Part shown: in pieces, positions 1 through 12,800 of the stretch | Layout: each line of letters starts with the position of its first letter | Position numbering within the stretch: the stretch's first letter is position 1 | DNA from: Gonium pectorale | Taxonomy: Eukaryota > Chlorophyta > Chlorophyceae > Chlamydomonadales > Volvocaceae | Length of the DNA stretch: 64,000 bases | Assembly (NCBI GenBank): GCA_001584585.1 | Contig: LSYV01000007.1 | Coordinates: 1,969,102-2,033,101 of the forward strand | Direction of reading: 5' to 3' | Translations under genes and position numbers: made by a program | Notes under the pieces: generated by a model | Told to the model about the DNA's origin: nothing | The model's input: only the letters and a program-made list of their open reading frames with translations | Databases searched by the model: none

Positions 1-1202
1 AGACCGTCATCCTCACTGTCCTCATCGCCGTCCTTGGATGTGTCAACGTCCACAACGCACGCTCGCTCAAGGATCACCTTGCCTGCGCGGACCAAGGGTA
101 AGGGCTCGCACGTGTTGCGCATAGTATACATGAAAGACACCGTGCTTTGCTCTTGGAACGGCAGAGGCCCTACACGCAGAATGGTTTGGAGCCGCACGGG
201 AACGAGAGGGCCTGCCTTATCTACGGGCATGTACACAAAGCGGGCACTTTCGGATAGTCACATGTAGACATGCATGAGAGTTCGGCTTGGCCTTACCCTC
301 CTTGTACTTCTGAGACTTCTCGTACGCGACCTCCTGCGGGGATGAGAAGCGGGAGCGGTACAGGCTGCGTTACGAAAGGGCAATCTAGCCCAACGCATTC
401 GGCTGCACCAGTCCACGCGCGCAAGCATTACACGTTCGGCAACGCTCGCAAGGGAACAGATGCATCGAGTGCCGCCTGGACGAATGCGCTCGTCGGCTGG
501 CCGGCCACCTTCTGGCTGCTGCCTCTCGCGCCCGCATGGCGCCCCCAGTCACAGACTCACGTAGCGCCAGCCTACAGGCCACATGCACTTGGAGCAATAC
601 ACGTCGCACACGACGTGCAAGCCGGTCGTCATCATTCGCTCCTCCCTGGGGCCAGTGGCCAGGTTCACTGCTGTGTTGAAGAGGTAGGCGCGGCCGTGTT
701 TGCTGTGAAACTGCCTGCGGCACGGGTGCGCGGATCCGTGCATGGAATTTTATAAGAAGCAGGGGGCAGGGTTGTACTCGCGCGCAATCTCCAAGAGTCA
801 GGCGACCGAAGTGGCCATGCGGGGCAAGGTAGGCACAAGGTTGAGACGGGGGAGCGAAGGCGCCTGTCGGGCCTATACTCGTTTGGATAAATTTGCGTGC
901 CAAATGGCAAATCCTACACCGGTGGGCTGCCGGCCTCGAGGCGCAATGTCCTGGAAAAACGCGGACGGAGGGATATACCGTGCCCGCCCAGCGCCACGCA
1001 GCAATTGCAAGACGGTGCGACGGCACTCTCCACGCGTCCTGTCTGCGCCGTGCAGCTCGCAACCGCAGTGCCGCAGGCGTCATTAGGGTTCTGAATTGGG
1101 TTCTTGCCTGGAGAGCAGCTCACTGGCTTTGGCCAAGTTCACGCTGCACATCTTGCATGCGTAAACGCGCCCGTCAAGCCATTCGTAGAACGGACGGCCC
1201 AT
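1..1202 (-). CDS. Yippee-like zinc-binding protein (3' end beyond window)
   Basis: Small conserved eukaryotic zinc protein; its molecular role is poorly defined. Exons on the minus strand are 1202-1108, 714-561, 333-297 and 82 to the left edge, and every splice phase matches. The protein starts MGRPFYEWLDGRVYACKMC. The zinc-binding pairs are CKMC in exon 1 and CSKC in exon 2. The family signatures HGRAYLFN, TGLHVVCDVYC and YEKSQKYKEGKVILERA follow, and the visible C-terminus is acidic (DGDEDSEDD). Exon 1 ends CTCTCCAG followed by GCAAGA, so intron 1 has a GC donor; the spliced AG+G gives the Arg of ELLSRQFHSKHGRAY, as expected for the family. The ATG at 1202 is placed as in other Yippee proteins. 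The stop codon is not in the window. Confidence 0.92.
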
Positions 1203-1439
1203 TTCGCAGCGAGTAGAACGAGGGAGGATGCGGACGTGGCAAGAAAGGGCGCGCAGCCAAAACAGCTTCTGCAGGTGCTCTGCGTATGTTAATCTTCAAT
1301 CACTTTGGATGGCCTCTGTGGGGCTAAATGCTCCTGCCTCGCTCCGAATCCGAGACCACTCTGGAGCGGGCGGTTAGCCATAAGAGTCTTGACAGTGCAC
1401 TGGAGCAGTTACAATTTTTGTCGTAGGATGCCTTACAAC
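1203..1439. other. Intergenic spacer with polyadenylation signals
   Basis: Short gap between two minus-strand genes. TTACA (TGTAA on the minus strand) occurs at 1409-1413 and 1433-1437, a few bases past the stop codon of the coding-like segment that ends at 1440. The rest would hold the Yippee promoter; I see no clear TATA element. Confidence 0.4.
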
Positions 1440-3641
1440 TCATCCTCGTCGTTTCGACGGGTTTCCAGATCCGTCCCGTGCCGGTTCCCGCCGCCGGCAC
1501 CCCTGCCCCTGCCCTTGCCCGCGGCACCCGACGTCGACGAAGGTGCCAGGCTGCTTGGGAGGGGCCGTGGGAAGCCTGGCGGCGCGCGCATGCAAAGCGA
1601 ACGGGGCCAAATCGTGTGTCAGGACGGGCAGGGGGCCTGCATACTCAGAAATGTGGTCGACCGAGCAGCGCACAGGTTGAGTAAACAAAAATGCTGCACC
1701 GCGCACCTGAGAAGAAGCAGAAGCCTCGCACGCAGACGGCCCCGTCGTTGAACAAGCGCGCAACATCGGCTGCCGACATGTCCCGGGTTATGCTGGACGT
1801 GGCGTGACCCACGTACACCAGGCGCCGCCGCAACGCCGCTGTGGACACGCCGTCGCACGCCGCGTCGCCGCTCATCAGTGCCGGCGGCATCGAAGACAGC
1901 AGCCGCCCGAGCTCGAAGCGCAGCGGATCCCGGGCGGTGTGGTCCACGAGGAATAGTTCGTTGGTCTGGAAGTAGGTGCCTGGCGCGGAAGACACCCACC
2001 AGTCCAGCCGGGGGCGCACCATCCATCAGACGTCGGGGTATCAAACGTCAGAAGTGAGAACTTCAAGAGGGGGGCCTCGAGTTCTGCGCGTGGAAAAGCC
2101 TGGTAAAGTTGTGGGATGACTGCCGTTCGCAGCCACGCACTAGTATCCTGCCTGGCGGCACAGCGTTGGCTGGAATATGCTCGCGTACCGCGCGCATCTA
2201 CCACCCCGGCTCCAGCCTTCCCGGTGTGTGTCTAGCTGCCTACTCGCACACACTCCAATGATGCGCACGGCACTCATGCCCGCCTGCACGCTCCACCTCT
2301 TACCATTCAGAGGGAAGGCCCCCCGTAGAGCCGCCCAGCAGGGGGCCAGTACCGCGGCGTGCAGCTGCCGGCGCGATATTACCGCCAGCTCCGTGCGGCC
2401 TCCAGCCCTCCCCGTCGGCAGCTGCACCCCTTCCGGAGCATGTACGGGTGCCGAGGGCGGCGATGGGGCGCTCACTTCGGCCGTCTGCTGGACTGCATGA
2501 TGGTTTGCAAGCAGCGGCCAAGTGGCCTCGGGCCCAAGTGTGCTGCAGCCGGGCCGGACGTCATCGCTGGCCAGGCGGCGAAGGTCATGCAGCACCTGCC
2601 CCGGGTCCACCACCCTCCAGCGAGCGGCCGCCTCCTGCACAGAGTCAAGGGCCGGGCTCAGCGCATCGGGTGCTCCCAGGGGCGGGACCACGTGGCATTG
2701 CAATGCAGCACAAGCCTGGGTGAAACGCCTCACCTGTTCGTTCTTCTGCCGCGCAAACGTGTCCGTCACAGGGCCCTTGCCCACCGCCGCCGGGTGCTGT
2801 CTGCCCTCCTCCGCCGCCGCAAAGGATAATACCGCCTGCGCCACCCGCGTGTTACCAGAAGGTGCGACCCCGCCGATACTCTCCGATGTTGCTGTGGCCG
2901 AATCCGACGATAGCGCAGCTCGCGAAGGTTGCTGCTGCCCCGCCTCGGGGGCAAGGAAGAGCAGCACATACTGCAGGCCCCCAGACTCGCGTGGTTGACC
3001 ATGGCGAGGGGCGCCGGGCGCCGCAGCGGACGCCTCGCTCTCCGCGCAGGGACTGGGTGCAGGCCAGGGCAGCCCGGGGGCGAGGTCGCGGAGCGTATGC
3101 CAGGACACCTGCGAGCGCGGGGATTTGCAGCGCAATGGCATGGCTGGTTAGGACAGGTCCGCAGCTGCACGGTACCGATGCCGCTGAGTGGGCAACCAGA
3201 CTTAGGATGGGAAAAGGCCCCCTCGCCTCGATGGCCTAGGCGGGCTGGCCTACGTTCTCACAGGCGAAGTAGGCCGGCAGGTCTACGTCCTCACAGGCGA
3301 CGCTCATTCGCATCAATTAGGCGCACCTCAAGGCCAGTCACCAAGCGGCGTGTGCGGCTTTCTACTGGCCTCGGGCCAGCTTGCGCAGCCTGGCTGGGAA
3401 CGCGCATCAGAGCACCGCCCGGACCGCTGCCACGACGCGCCGCTGCTGCAGTGTTCCACTGCTGGCCGCTATTGGCGCCGCCCAGACCGGAGTCGTTGCG
3501 GTGAGCTTCCGGGTCGGTGCTGCCGGACAAGGGTCGCTTGGCGTGCTGCGGGATGCGGATCGTGCCGTCTGGCTCGATGCTGTACAGCGGGGTCTCGTCC
3601 TCAGCACCTGTCCAGTGGCCAAACGGCATTGCAACAGGGTC
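1440..3641 (-). CDS. Unrecognised coding-like exons; separate gene or 3' part of the upstream one
   Basis: Several minus-strand segments have coding-like composition and plausible splice sites. The first (about 3641-3327) reads MPFGHWTGAEDETPLYS and ends GAG before GTGCGCC. The next runs from about 3109 to 2304 and includes GGLQYVLLFLAPEAG. Then comes a segment around 2145-2020 with AWLRTAVIPQLYQAFP, then about 2020-1745 with VDHTARDPLRFELGRLL, and a last one ending in NPSKRRG and a stop at 1440. The 2145-2020 and 2020-1745 segments lie in different frames with no intron between them. An in-frame TAG at 3642-3644 separates the first segment from upstream coding-like sequence. The 2145-1745 part faintly resembles the von Willebrand A region of Mediator subunit 25, but the order relative to the LQYVLLFLAP segment would be wrong. 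I assign no function. Confidence 0.4.
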
Positions 3642-3808
3642 CTACAACAACAGCGTGCAGTACTCAGGGGCCATGGGCGCCAGCGCACGGAAAGCACGCG
3701 GGATCATCGAAAGCAACGGGCTGATGTGGTGCCTGTTTAGGCGACTCGCATCCACGTCCAGGCATGACTCCAAGGGCCACCGCTAGCGACCCCCAATCCC
3801 CGCCCGCG

Positions 3809-6800
3809 CTACTCACTGGCGTCCACCGGCGCTGCAGTCGCCACCCTGGTGGCCGCCAGCGCCCGTGACAAGAGGTTGAAGGCGTCCGCGGCCCGCGGGT
3901 GGCCGCACTTGTCGGGGTGAACCGCCATGCTCAGCTCTCGGAAGCGCTGCCGAGCGGCCGCCGCGCCTATGGAGGTTAGCGGCAGCGCAAAGTGTTCCTT
4001 AGGCACTGGCACCCAAAACACGCGTTTAGTAGCACTTCAAGACTGTGTCGCAAGGGCATGCGGCCAGCACATGTCGGGAGGTGCGTCGCCCCGCCCTGCT
4101 CCCCCCTGTCCGCTTCGCACCGTCCGCGAGCCGTGAACCGTGAGCCGTCGGGGCCAGCCCCAGCACCCGCAGCGCCCACGACATGGCATCGCCAGAGTCA
4201 GCCGAAGCGGCGGCCGGGCTTGCGGCCGGGCCAGCTGCCCCTCCCGCCTTGCAGCCAGGCGCCTGGGAGCCGTCGTCACCCTTGGGGTCGACACATTGAA
4301 CAGACAGGATGCGCTCTACCTCCAACCACCCGCCGTCGCCAGCCGCTGTCGCTGCTACTGATGCCGCGGCCGATACCACACACGCGGCATTCGCAGGCAT
4401 TGCTGTTTTTGCAGCGGGTTCCTGCCGCGGCGCTGCCCCTTCCGTTGCCACAGCCGCTGGCGGTGCCGTTGACGCTGATCCCAAGAGATGGGATCTTATT
4501 GCCTCCGCAGATCTATCCACCGGCGGCCTTGATGGCGTCTCCGCCGCAGCCGCCTGGCGTCCTCGACGGGCCGCACCGCCGTCGCGCCGCTCCCGCTGAG
4601 CTGGCGTAGCAGGCGCACCGCTGACGATGGACACCCGGTCGACACGGTTCGCCACCGTTCCAGCACTCTCTGCTGGCGCTGCCGCCAAGGCTACGGCAGA
4701 CGGCAACGCCCCGGGGGAGCGCCCGCCCGACAAGGCCGCCCCAGGAGGCAATACCACGACCGAGGGCTGAGGCTCAGGCCACACCGGCGGTTGCGGAGGG
4801 CCCGGGGCCACCTGGCAGGCTGCACCACCGGTGGTCGGTGGGTCTGATACGTCTTCTCTGACCGCCCGTCTCCGTTTGCCCGCAGGCGAGCCATCCGCAC
4901 CTGCACCTGGCGCCAGGTCGGCAGGCGCATGGCGCCGCCAGCCTTTGGATGTTGCCATCGCGCTCGGCCCCGGGCCGTGTACCCCGGGACACAGCGCAGT
5001 GGGGTCAGGACGGTCGGTGCAAGTCATTCCAGGAACCGGAGGACACGGCTGCGGCGGCGCAGCTTCGGTTGCAAGAGCCTTGACCGGAGTGACCGTGGGG
5101 TACGGCTGAGGAGCAGCCCCGTATTGCCCGGTCCTGGAGGCAGACGTCGGCAAGCCCCCACAGGAGGCACCCTCCAGTCCCGTGTGGCGCAAGCTACGGG
5201 CCCGCTTCCGGGAGTCAGGGCTGCTACCGGCCCGATCCACGCTACCGGGTTCGTGCTCGGCCGTACCCCAGCCGAAGCGCGCCCTCCCGGCGCGCGGCGG
5301 CAGCTGCCGCCGCTGCAGCGGGGAAGGGTCTTCTGGGCGGGGTGTCTGGGGGGCCCCGTCGCCCGGGGGTTGCTCCTGCTGCGGCCGGGGTGCCAGCGGC
5401 GATGATGAATGGGGCAACGATGGCACTTCGGCCCAGGCAGCTGTTGTCGCAACACAGTCACGTGCTGACACGTCCGTGCGCTGCCCTGGCCTCCGGGTGT
5501 TGCTGTCCTGCCGGAACTGCAGATTGTAGCGGGACTCACGGCCAGCCATCTGCGCGGCGATGCTTGCCGCAGCCTGCTGTGCGGCCGCGCGGCGCGGCGG
5601 GCGGCTGGACTGTTCCATTCCACGGCTCCGCCCGGATTCTATATTCAGGCCGTCGCCAATAGCACCGCACACCAGCAGCGCGAGCGGCCGTCTCGGCGCA
5701 TCCCCGGTGACAGGCACCACGCTGCTCCGCTCGACCTGCCACGCGCACCCCCCTCCCTCCGGAACCGACGGCAAGGGTCCGCCGGCGCTGGCGACGCCCT
5801 CAGCTGTCGCTTCCAGCCCCACGCTGGCGTCGTTGCCGTTATCGTCGGGAACCGGGCAGGTCGTGCACAACCGCAGCGCCCGCAGACCCTCCAGCAGTCG
5901 CTCCACCTCCACCTCCCGCTGCCGCTGCGTCACCTCTGCCGCCGCCGCCGCCACGCAACCTGGACCGGCATCCCCCAGTTCAGCCGCCGCAGACGCAGAC
6001 GCAGATGCAGCCGCAGACGCGGCGCCTGGTGGGGTCTCCAACAGTGCTTCTCCGGCCGCCGCTGCGCCACGGACCAGACCACCGTCAATGGAGCTGACTA
6101 TGGCCGCGTGGGCAGACTCCGCCGGCTCCCCAAGCTGCACCACGATAAATTGCGTGCCACTGCCGCTGGCGCCAGAAACGGAGGCCACGCCCAGGGCTGC
6201 GCGCTCCCCGGCCCCTACCCTGCTGCTAGGCCCCGAGGGGTCATCAAACTCCTCTGGCGCTCCAGGATCTCCCACACCTGCGGCTATTGTCGCCGTGCAG
6301 GTTGCCGTCGCGGCCGCCACGCGGCCACGGCGCTCCGCATCCCGCTCCGCCCATCCATCCGCGGGAGCGAGAGGCGGTGGCTGCCCCACCACCGGTGCCG
6401 GCAGAACGGCAGGGCTGGTGGGCTGCAGTTGCGGCGCCTCAATTCGTGTGCGCTTTGGCTGCCGACGAGACGGCGCGACGCTGGGCGCTGGCTCAGGTGG
6501 GCTGGGCTGCGGTGTCGGCGACACAGCGATGGGAACCTTTGTGGCCACCTGCAGGCGGCACACGGGCCATACGCCGTAGCGCGGTTTATACGTTGAAGGC
6601 CGTAGGAACAGAGGATCCTCCGCTTGGTAAGATCCAAGCGCGGCGAGGGTGACATAGCCGTAACGCGTAGGAGCCGAGAACTTCCACGGTGTCATTGCCT
6701 GACGTCCCTTTTCGCAGGTGGCGTAGGGAGGGCGCCGTAGCGCGGTGCACCGTATGACGAACCACGAAGCACGTTAGATCCTGGCTTCGGAACGCTGTGG

Positions 6801-9800
6801 CCTGTATGATGTGGAAGAAGCCTACCCCGCCTTGCCTCCCTCCCACCGGCCTCACCTGCAGCCGCCGACCACCTTGCTTGGCGTAGTCACACTGCGCGGC
6901 CAGCGGGCAGCCGCCGCAGTTGGGGTCGCGCTTCTGGCAAAATACCTGCGCCGGCCCACGCGAGCAGTTGCACGCAGCTACAGCTGTTCAGTGTGAGCCA
7001 AAACCGTTTAGGGGATCGGGACATGTGTGACCAGGCCGCGCTGGGGGGCAGTGCTGAGTGCCCAAAGTGAGGGCATAATCGCGCCAGGCGGGGTCCCCGG
7101 CTGCAGCCTGCACAGCCACTCGCACCCGCACGGCTATAATCTCCCTTGCCCTGTGCCCTGTGCCCCCGGGCCGTTGCCGTAGCCAGCGCGCATGCCGCCG
7201 CGCTTTGCCGAGCGAGCGTGCGATCGCCGGGCACGGGAACGCAGAGCGCATCCCAACCCCGCCCACCTTGCCCAGCGTTATGGCCTGGTAGTGCAGCTCG
7301 TAGAGGGTCTCCCGATCGAAGGACATGAGCCGCGCACGGAGGAACTTGTGCACCTGCGCCCGGTCGGCCGACCGGAAGGGTGCCGGGAGTGGCCCAGCAG
7401 TGGGACAGCAGCTCGCTCGGCGGGAGCCCGCATGCTCAGGCCTCGGTCGCGCGGGATGCCTTGCCAAGGCAGCGCCAAGTGGACGGCTGCGGCCTCACGG
7501 CATAAGTCAAGTCGTTATGCAGGACAAGGCATGTGCCCATTCGCCCTCGTCGCGTCGCACCTCGGGCTCCTGCGGATACGCGTCCAGCTGCTCCAAGCTG
7601 GTCTCGGACTGCCGGCGCGCACGCGTTGTGCCATGCGGAGCAGTCGGCAAGGCCGCCGCGGAGCAAGGGAAAGCGGGTCGGTGGTGGAGTAGGGCGTCGC
7701 TGCGCTGAAGGCAGTTGCGACATGCACGGAGCACAGTGGCCATCTTACACGGAGCTGATCATGCTCGCACCTCGATGGGTATCCACCCCAGGCGCGCGAA
7801 CACTCGGGCCACGTTGATGTCCACCGGGAATTCCTGCAAGCCAATGGGGAAGAGCCGGCCGGGGTGCGGTGCCAGAGGTACGAGGTGCGGGGGAGGGGAC
7901 TTGCAGGGGAGGGGGGCTGGAGGAAGACATGAACGGGCATGCATCCCTCGGCGCCCTTACGTTTCCCGGACACCGGTCTGACCCCGGTGGCGCAACCCGG
8001 TGGTGCAACCTGGTGCCGACTGTGGTTCACGACACGGGCGATGCGTTGCCTTTGCACGCCCAGCGCATACATGCGCGGGCGTGCGCACCTTCCTGTGCAG
8101 CGTCAGCAGGCTGATGCAGGCGACGCTCTTGCGGCCCAGGCCCGCTATGCCCAGCAGGTACCTGCGACGGCAGAGTGCAGTCACTACCATGCACAGCTGG
8201 AATCGCGGTGTTGCCTGCGGTGCACTGCACACACCTCTGTGCCTCCTCGTCGTCCGCGTTCCGCAGCCACTCCAGCGACATGGACGGCCCTGCCGCGCTA
8301 CTGCCTCCATGTTCCGCCAGGCCGGAAACAACTTGGCCCTGCCCTGCAGACCCAGCAGCTGCTGTTGCGTCGAGGCAGGGGACCGCCTCGCCTACCGCCA
8401 CGCCGCTGTCTCCGTCAGCGCCTTGATCGCCACCGCCGGCCAACCCGCCGTCATCACTAGCGAATGTGCCCGCCGTGTGCGCTGCTGGCGAAGCCATCGC
8501 TGCCTTCCCAGCTCCCGTGCCCTTGCGTGCTCGGGCCTTGCCCCTTGGCGAGGCAGCCGGCGTTGCAGCTCCGGCAGGTGAAACGGCGGCGATGGCGGCC
8601 GCCATCTTTGCAGCATCCACCGCTGCCGTTGCCGCGCCCGGCGCCTCGCCCACCGCTGGCGACGCCGCCCCCGTCGCCCCCGTTTCCGCCCTGGCGCTGC
8701 ACTCCCTGTGCGCCATCCCCAGAAAGGCCTTAATCCGCTTGGCCAGGATGATATGCGTGCCCCTGCGACCGCAAACGGGCAAAGGCGGCGTGGAGCAAAA
8801 CAGGACAATCTTGTCGATCCTGAGGCTCGGCAACAGCAGAGTGCAACAGATCTCACGTCGCAGCACACGATCGGGCAAATCCCTTTGCAAGTAAGCGTCG
8901 CGGCAACAACCGGTAAAACCCGTCGGCCCACAGAGCCCGCATCGCGTCCATGCAGTGTTGCAGGCGTACTGCCACCCCCACGCACCTGCAGCGGATCAGC
9001 TCCGCCAGCTTCTCCTCCGGCGCCGCCAGCACGTCGGCCCACTCCACCATGTCTTCGCCCTCGGGGATGAACGGGCTCGGCTCGACGACGTCCCCCGCCT
9101 CTCCAGGCTCACCGCCGTGCCACCCGTAAGAGCTCGGGCAGCCTGCAGCAGCAAGCGGTGACGAACCGCTGGCGTCACCGGGCACTTCGGTCTGGTCACC
9201 ACATGCACGAAGCAAGGGGAGCCCGGCCGGTCCGGCGGCTGGCTCCGCGGTTGCCCGTGGGTCAGCTCGAGCCGCTGCAGCTGCCCGTGCGGCCCGGAAG
9301 AACGCCCGCGAGCGGCGGCCCGGAAACGCCGCGACGAGGTTCATGAAGGCAGCCGAGGAGAGCACGTCCGCTGCGTTCTGCGCGTGCAGAGGTGTGAGGG
9401 TGCAAGGAGGTCAGGAGCTCGCGGGCCATCAGACGATAGGTGCACGCCGAGTGGTACAGCGGGGGGGGGGTAGCGGTGAAGGAGGGAGAGTGCAGCAGGC
9501 GATGGGTCGGCCGCTGCCGCCATATGGGAATGCTCGGGTATTCAGTAAGCGACGAAACGAAAGCACCGCGCGGGCAGCCTCTGTTCCTGTACCTGGGTTA
9601 GGAACGTCCCCACCACAGAGTCCAGGACGGAACCGCCCCACCTACAAGGATAACATGGGCGAAGTGTCAGGATCCCTCTCCAGTCCCTACTTCACCCAAC
9701 GCAACGAGCACGGCGCCTGATCATAATCTGGTCAACTGCAGCGTAGAAAGCAATGAACGCGCAGAGGTCGCAAGTCCGTTGCTTTTGGTTTGGGGACGTG

Positions 9801-12800
9801 CCGTACCTCGTGCGCAGCGAGCGGTCCCCCAGCACACCCCGCATCGCCCGCATGAAGGAGCCGACTCGCCGCGCCCACAGCGCCTTCTCGTCGTGACCGA
9901 AGACGATCATGCTCAGCTGCCCCTCCCGCAGCACTCGCGCGCGCCTGACTGTGGGCTTGCGAGGCGGCGAGGGCAGGGCCGGCAGGGCCAGCTCGGGACC
10001 CCACAGCGGCGCCAGCTGCAGCAGCAGCGCTTCACCCCAGCGCCTGTTGACTGCGCGGCGAAGGCCTGTACGAGGGAAGGCAGTCGTAGATCGAAAGCCA
10101 CCGAGATGCAGATTATGTACATGCCGCACCGCTCGGGCCGACCGGCTTCACCAAAGCAAAAGGCGGCTGCAACGCAGGCGAACCCAGGAAACCAGCAACC
10201 GTTGGAAACTGGCTGTTCATATGACTTGGTTGTTATTCATATATGACTTGTGCAGAGAGCGCGATGTATAGGAACCCTGCCTGACTTCCCGAGACCAGCC
10301 TGCCGCTCTGAAACCCCGACGCACCATCCTCTCGCAGCAGGCTTTCTGGTGGTGACATGCCTTCAACGCCCTGCCTTGCCGCCGGCTCCCTCCGCAGCAG
10401 CTCGTCCTGTTCAGCTGCCGCCTCCACCTACGAGGGCATGGCGACATCCAGCCTGACCCCGATAATCCGGCTCAACACTACGGCTTGGCGCTTACAAGTC
10501 CGTGGTGCGGCCTTCAACTGCGTGCAGCTGCCGGCGATGCAGCGCAAAGCGCGGCCAGCGCCGCTTCCCAACGCACTGTTTACCGCACCGCCTCACCAGC
10601 TGAGCGATGTGGGGCCATAGTCGGCGCAGCCACCCGCGGCGATGCGCGTCCAGCATCCAGCGGGTCATGGCCCCCGCCACCCGCGCCGGCTCCACGTGCG
10701 GCAGGGCGAAAGCGCCAGCCTGCTCGCCGGCAATACCACTACCTCTGACACCTGGCAAAGGTACCGCTGGACCCCCCTGGAAAGCCGCTGACGCCGACGC
10801 CGCCTGTGCGGCAGGCAGCCGGAGTACGCGGGCCATCATCGGGAGCTGCTGGCCGTGCGTGCCATCGCCCCCCGGGCCTGTCGGACGCGGGAGCCCACGC
10901 GACGCGCCCGGGGACATCTCCGCGAGGAGTGCGTCGGACAGGAGCGCGAGGGCGGGGCCCCCGAGCCGCGGCTGACGTCGACACCGCCTGCATGTGGGTC
11001 GGCCATCCGGTGGGCCATAAGGATTTAAGGTTCGATCGAGACACATTTGTGGAATCGGCCGCAGGCATGCACATTCACACCACCCCGGTCTCTGCACTTG
11101 GTCCTTGGCTGCCCTCTAGAATGGGCTTCGCAGGACGTGTTACCGATAGCAGTAACTGGCAGAGGCTAATGAAGCCACTGGCCTCTGATGTGTGAGGTCC
11201 TGCTCAGAGTGCACTCGCGCTCAAGGTCCCCTCTGCCCTGCTAAGCCAAGGGTCGGTCCCGCACGCTAACCCGGGCTGCATAACCAGAGTGACGCGTATC
11301 CCATGCTTCATTCCTCCAATGCACGCCTTGAGATGACCCCCTGGCAAGGTCAATACTCACTAGATTAGTTGGCCGGGGTGTCAGTGGCCCAAGGAGAAAG
11401 AGACAAGCACGCAATCGTGCGAAGCCAACCCCACGAGCACCGCACGCCCACGCACGCCCTCACACGGCGCACCTGGCGCCACGCGGCGCGCTTCCCGGAT
11501 GGCGCCTCGCTGCCTCGACCGCCGTAGCAGCAAGGATTTCGGGAACCTCGGCAGATCTGCCCGTCAGGGCAACTGAAAGGACCGTGTCTGCTGCGACCGA
11601 GTGGTCGTCCGAGGCGGTGCTAGTGCCGCTCAGACGGCTGTACAGCTCCGCTGCGCCGGCACGCGCAGCTCCGGCGGCTGCAGATGCGAGCTGAACCGAC
11701 GACTGGACCGCTTCGGAGTTGGCGGCCGCGCGCAAGTGCCCCAACAGCCCGTCCAGAGCGTCAGCAGCAGCCATGGCTGTGTCGGTCGGAGGGGCTCCAT
11801 GCCCGCCGTCGTCGCCTCCCCTTCGCCCCGGCTGCAGGGGTGTCTCGGGGCTTGCCGCCTGCCCCGCTCGGAAAGCCAGATGGCTGATCAGGAGCCCTAC
11901 TCGCTCGGAATCCCACGCCACGACATCTTCGCGACGTTCTTGATGCCCCTCAAAGTCCGCTGGAGGCCAAACGGACCGGCTGGACTGCCGTCCCTCCGGT
12001 CGACGCTCCCGCTGAAGCAGTATCAGCTGCTGCCTCACTGCCTGAGGTCCCAGCAAGGCACCCTCACGAGCGCCAAGCAGCGACTCTGCGCATTGGCCCT
12101 GCTGCTGGTGCCCGTATGGGTGATGTCCCAAGGGCAGCATTAGAAGCCGACGGCGGGACGATACGCGTCGCGGGTCAGCGCCCAAGCGCTGCTCCGCACC
12201 GAGGATGGTGGACAGATACCCCGAGCCGAACCCGTCTGCCGGCTGCAAGTCCGCCACAAACCGCCCTTCCTGCCCAAACATCCAGGAGGCAGCGGGCCGC
12301 TGAATGGCTGCCGCCGCCGGGTCTTCGAGCCCCATGCCGTGAAGTGTCAGCGTCGGTACCACGGGCACCGCCGCCAGGCGTACAGCAGCGGGGTGCACAG
12401 GCTGCTGCCAGGAACCTTCGTGCACACGCGGCCCAGCGGCGTGATGGCGGCTGTCTGCATCAGCGACCAACGGTTGGCCGCCTATTCCCGGCAGTGTCCG
12501 GCAGTGGTCTGGGCAGGGTGCGGAAGCGACCAGCCTGCCCGTCATCGCGCTCAACTCGTGCACAGGCGGCGCCAGGGTACGAACCCCTGGGGGGTGTCGG
12601 AGCTGTTGTTGTTGGGTGTGCAATCGCCCCAACGTACAGCCCGAGTGCTGCTGAGGTGGGAGTGCAAGAGTACGGAACTCCGGCAGGTTCTGCAGGGACG
12701 AGGGCTGCGGCATGGGTGCGAACCGCGATGAGGGGGCGCCCCCACCCGTGCGGGCTGCCTCCTTCAGCAAGCTCTGTGCTCCTCCCCACGGTGGGTGGTC

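Noticed and set aside
5560..6579. 339-codon plus-strand open frame
   Set aside because: It lies antisense to the long glycosylase tail exon. Its Ser/Ala/Pro composition is what GC-rich antisense gives, and it has no conserved motif.
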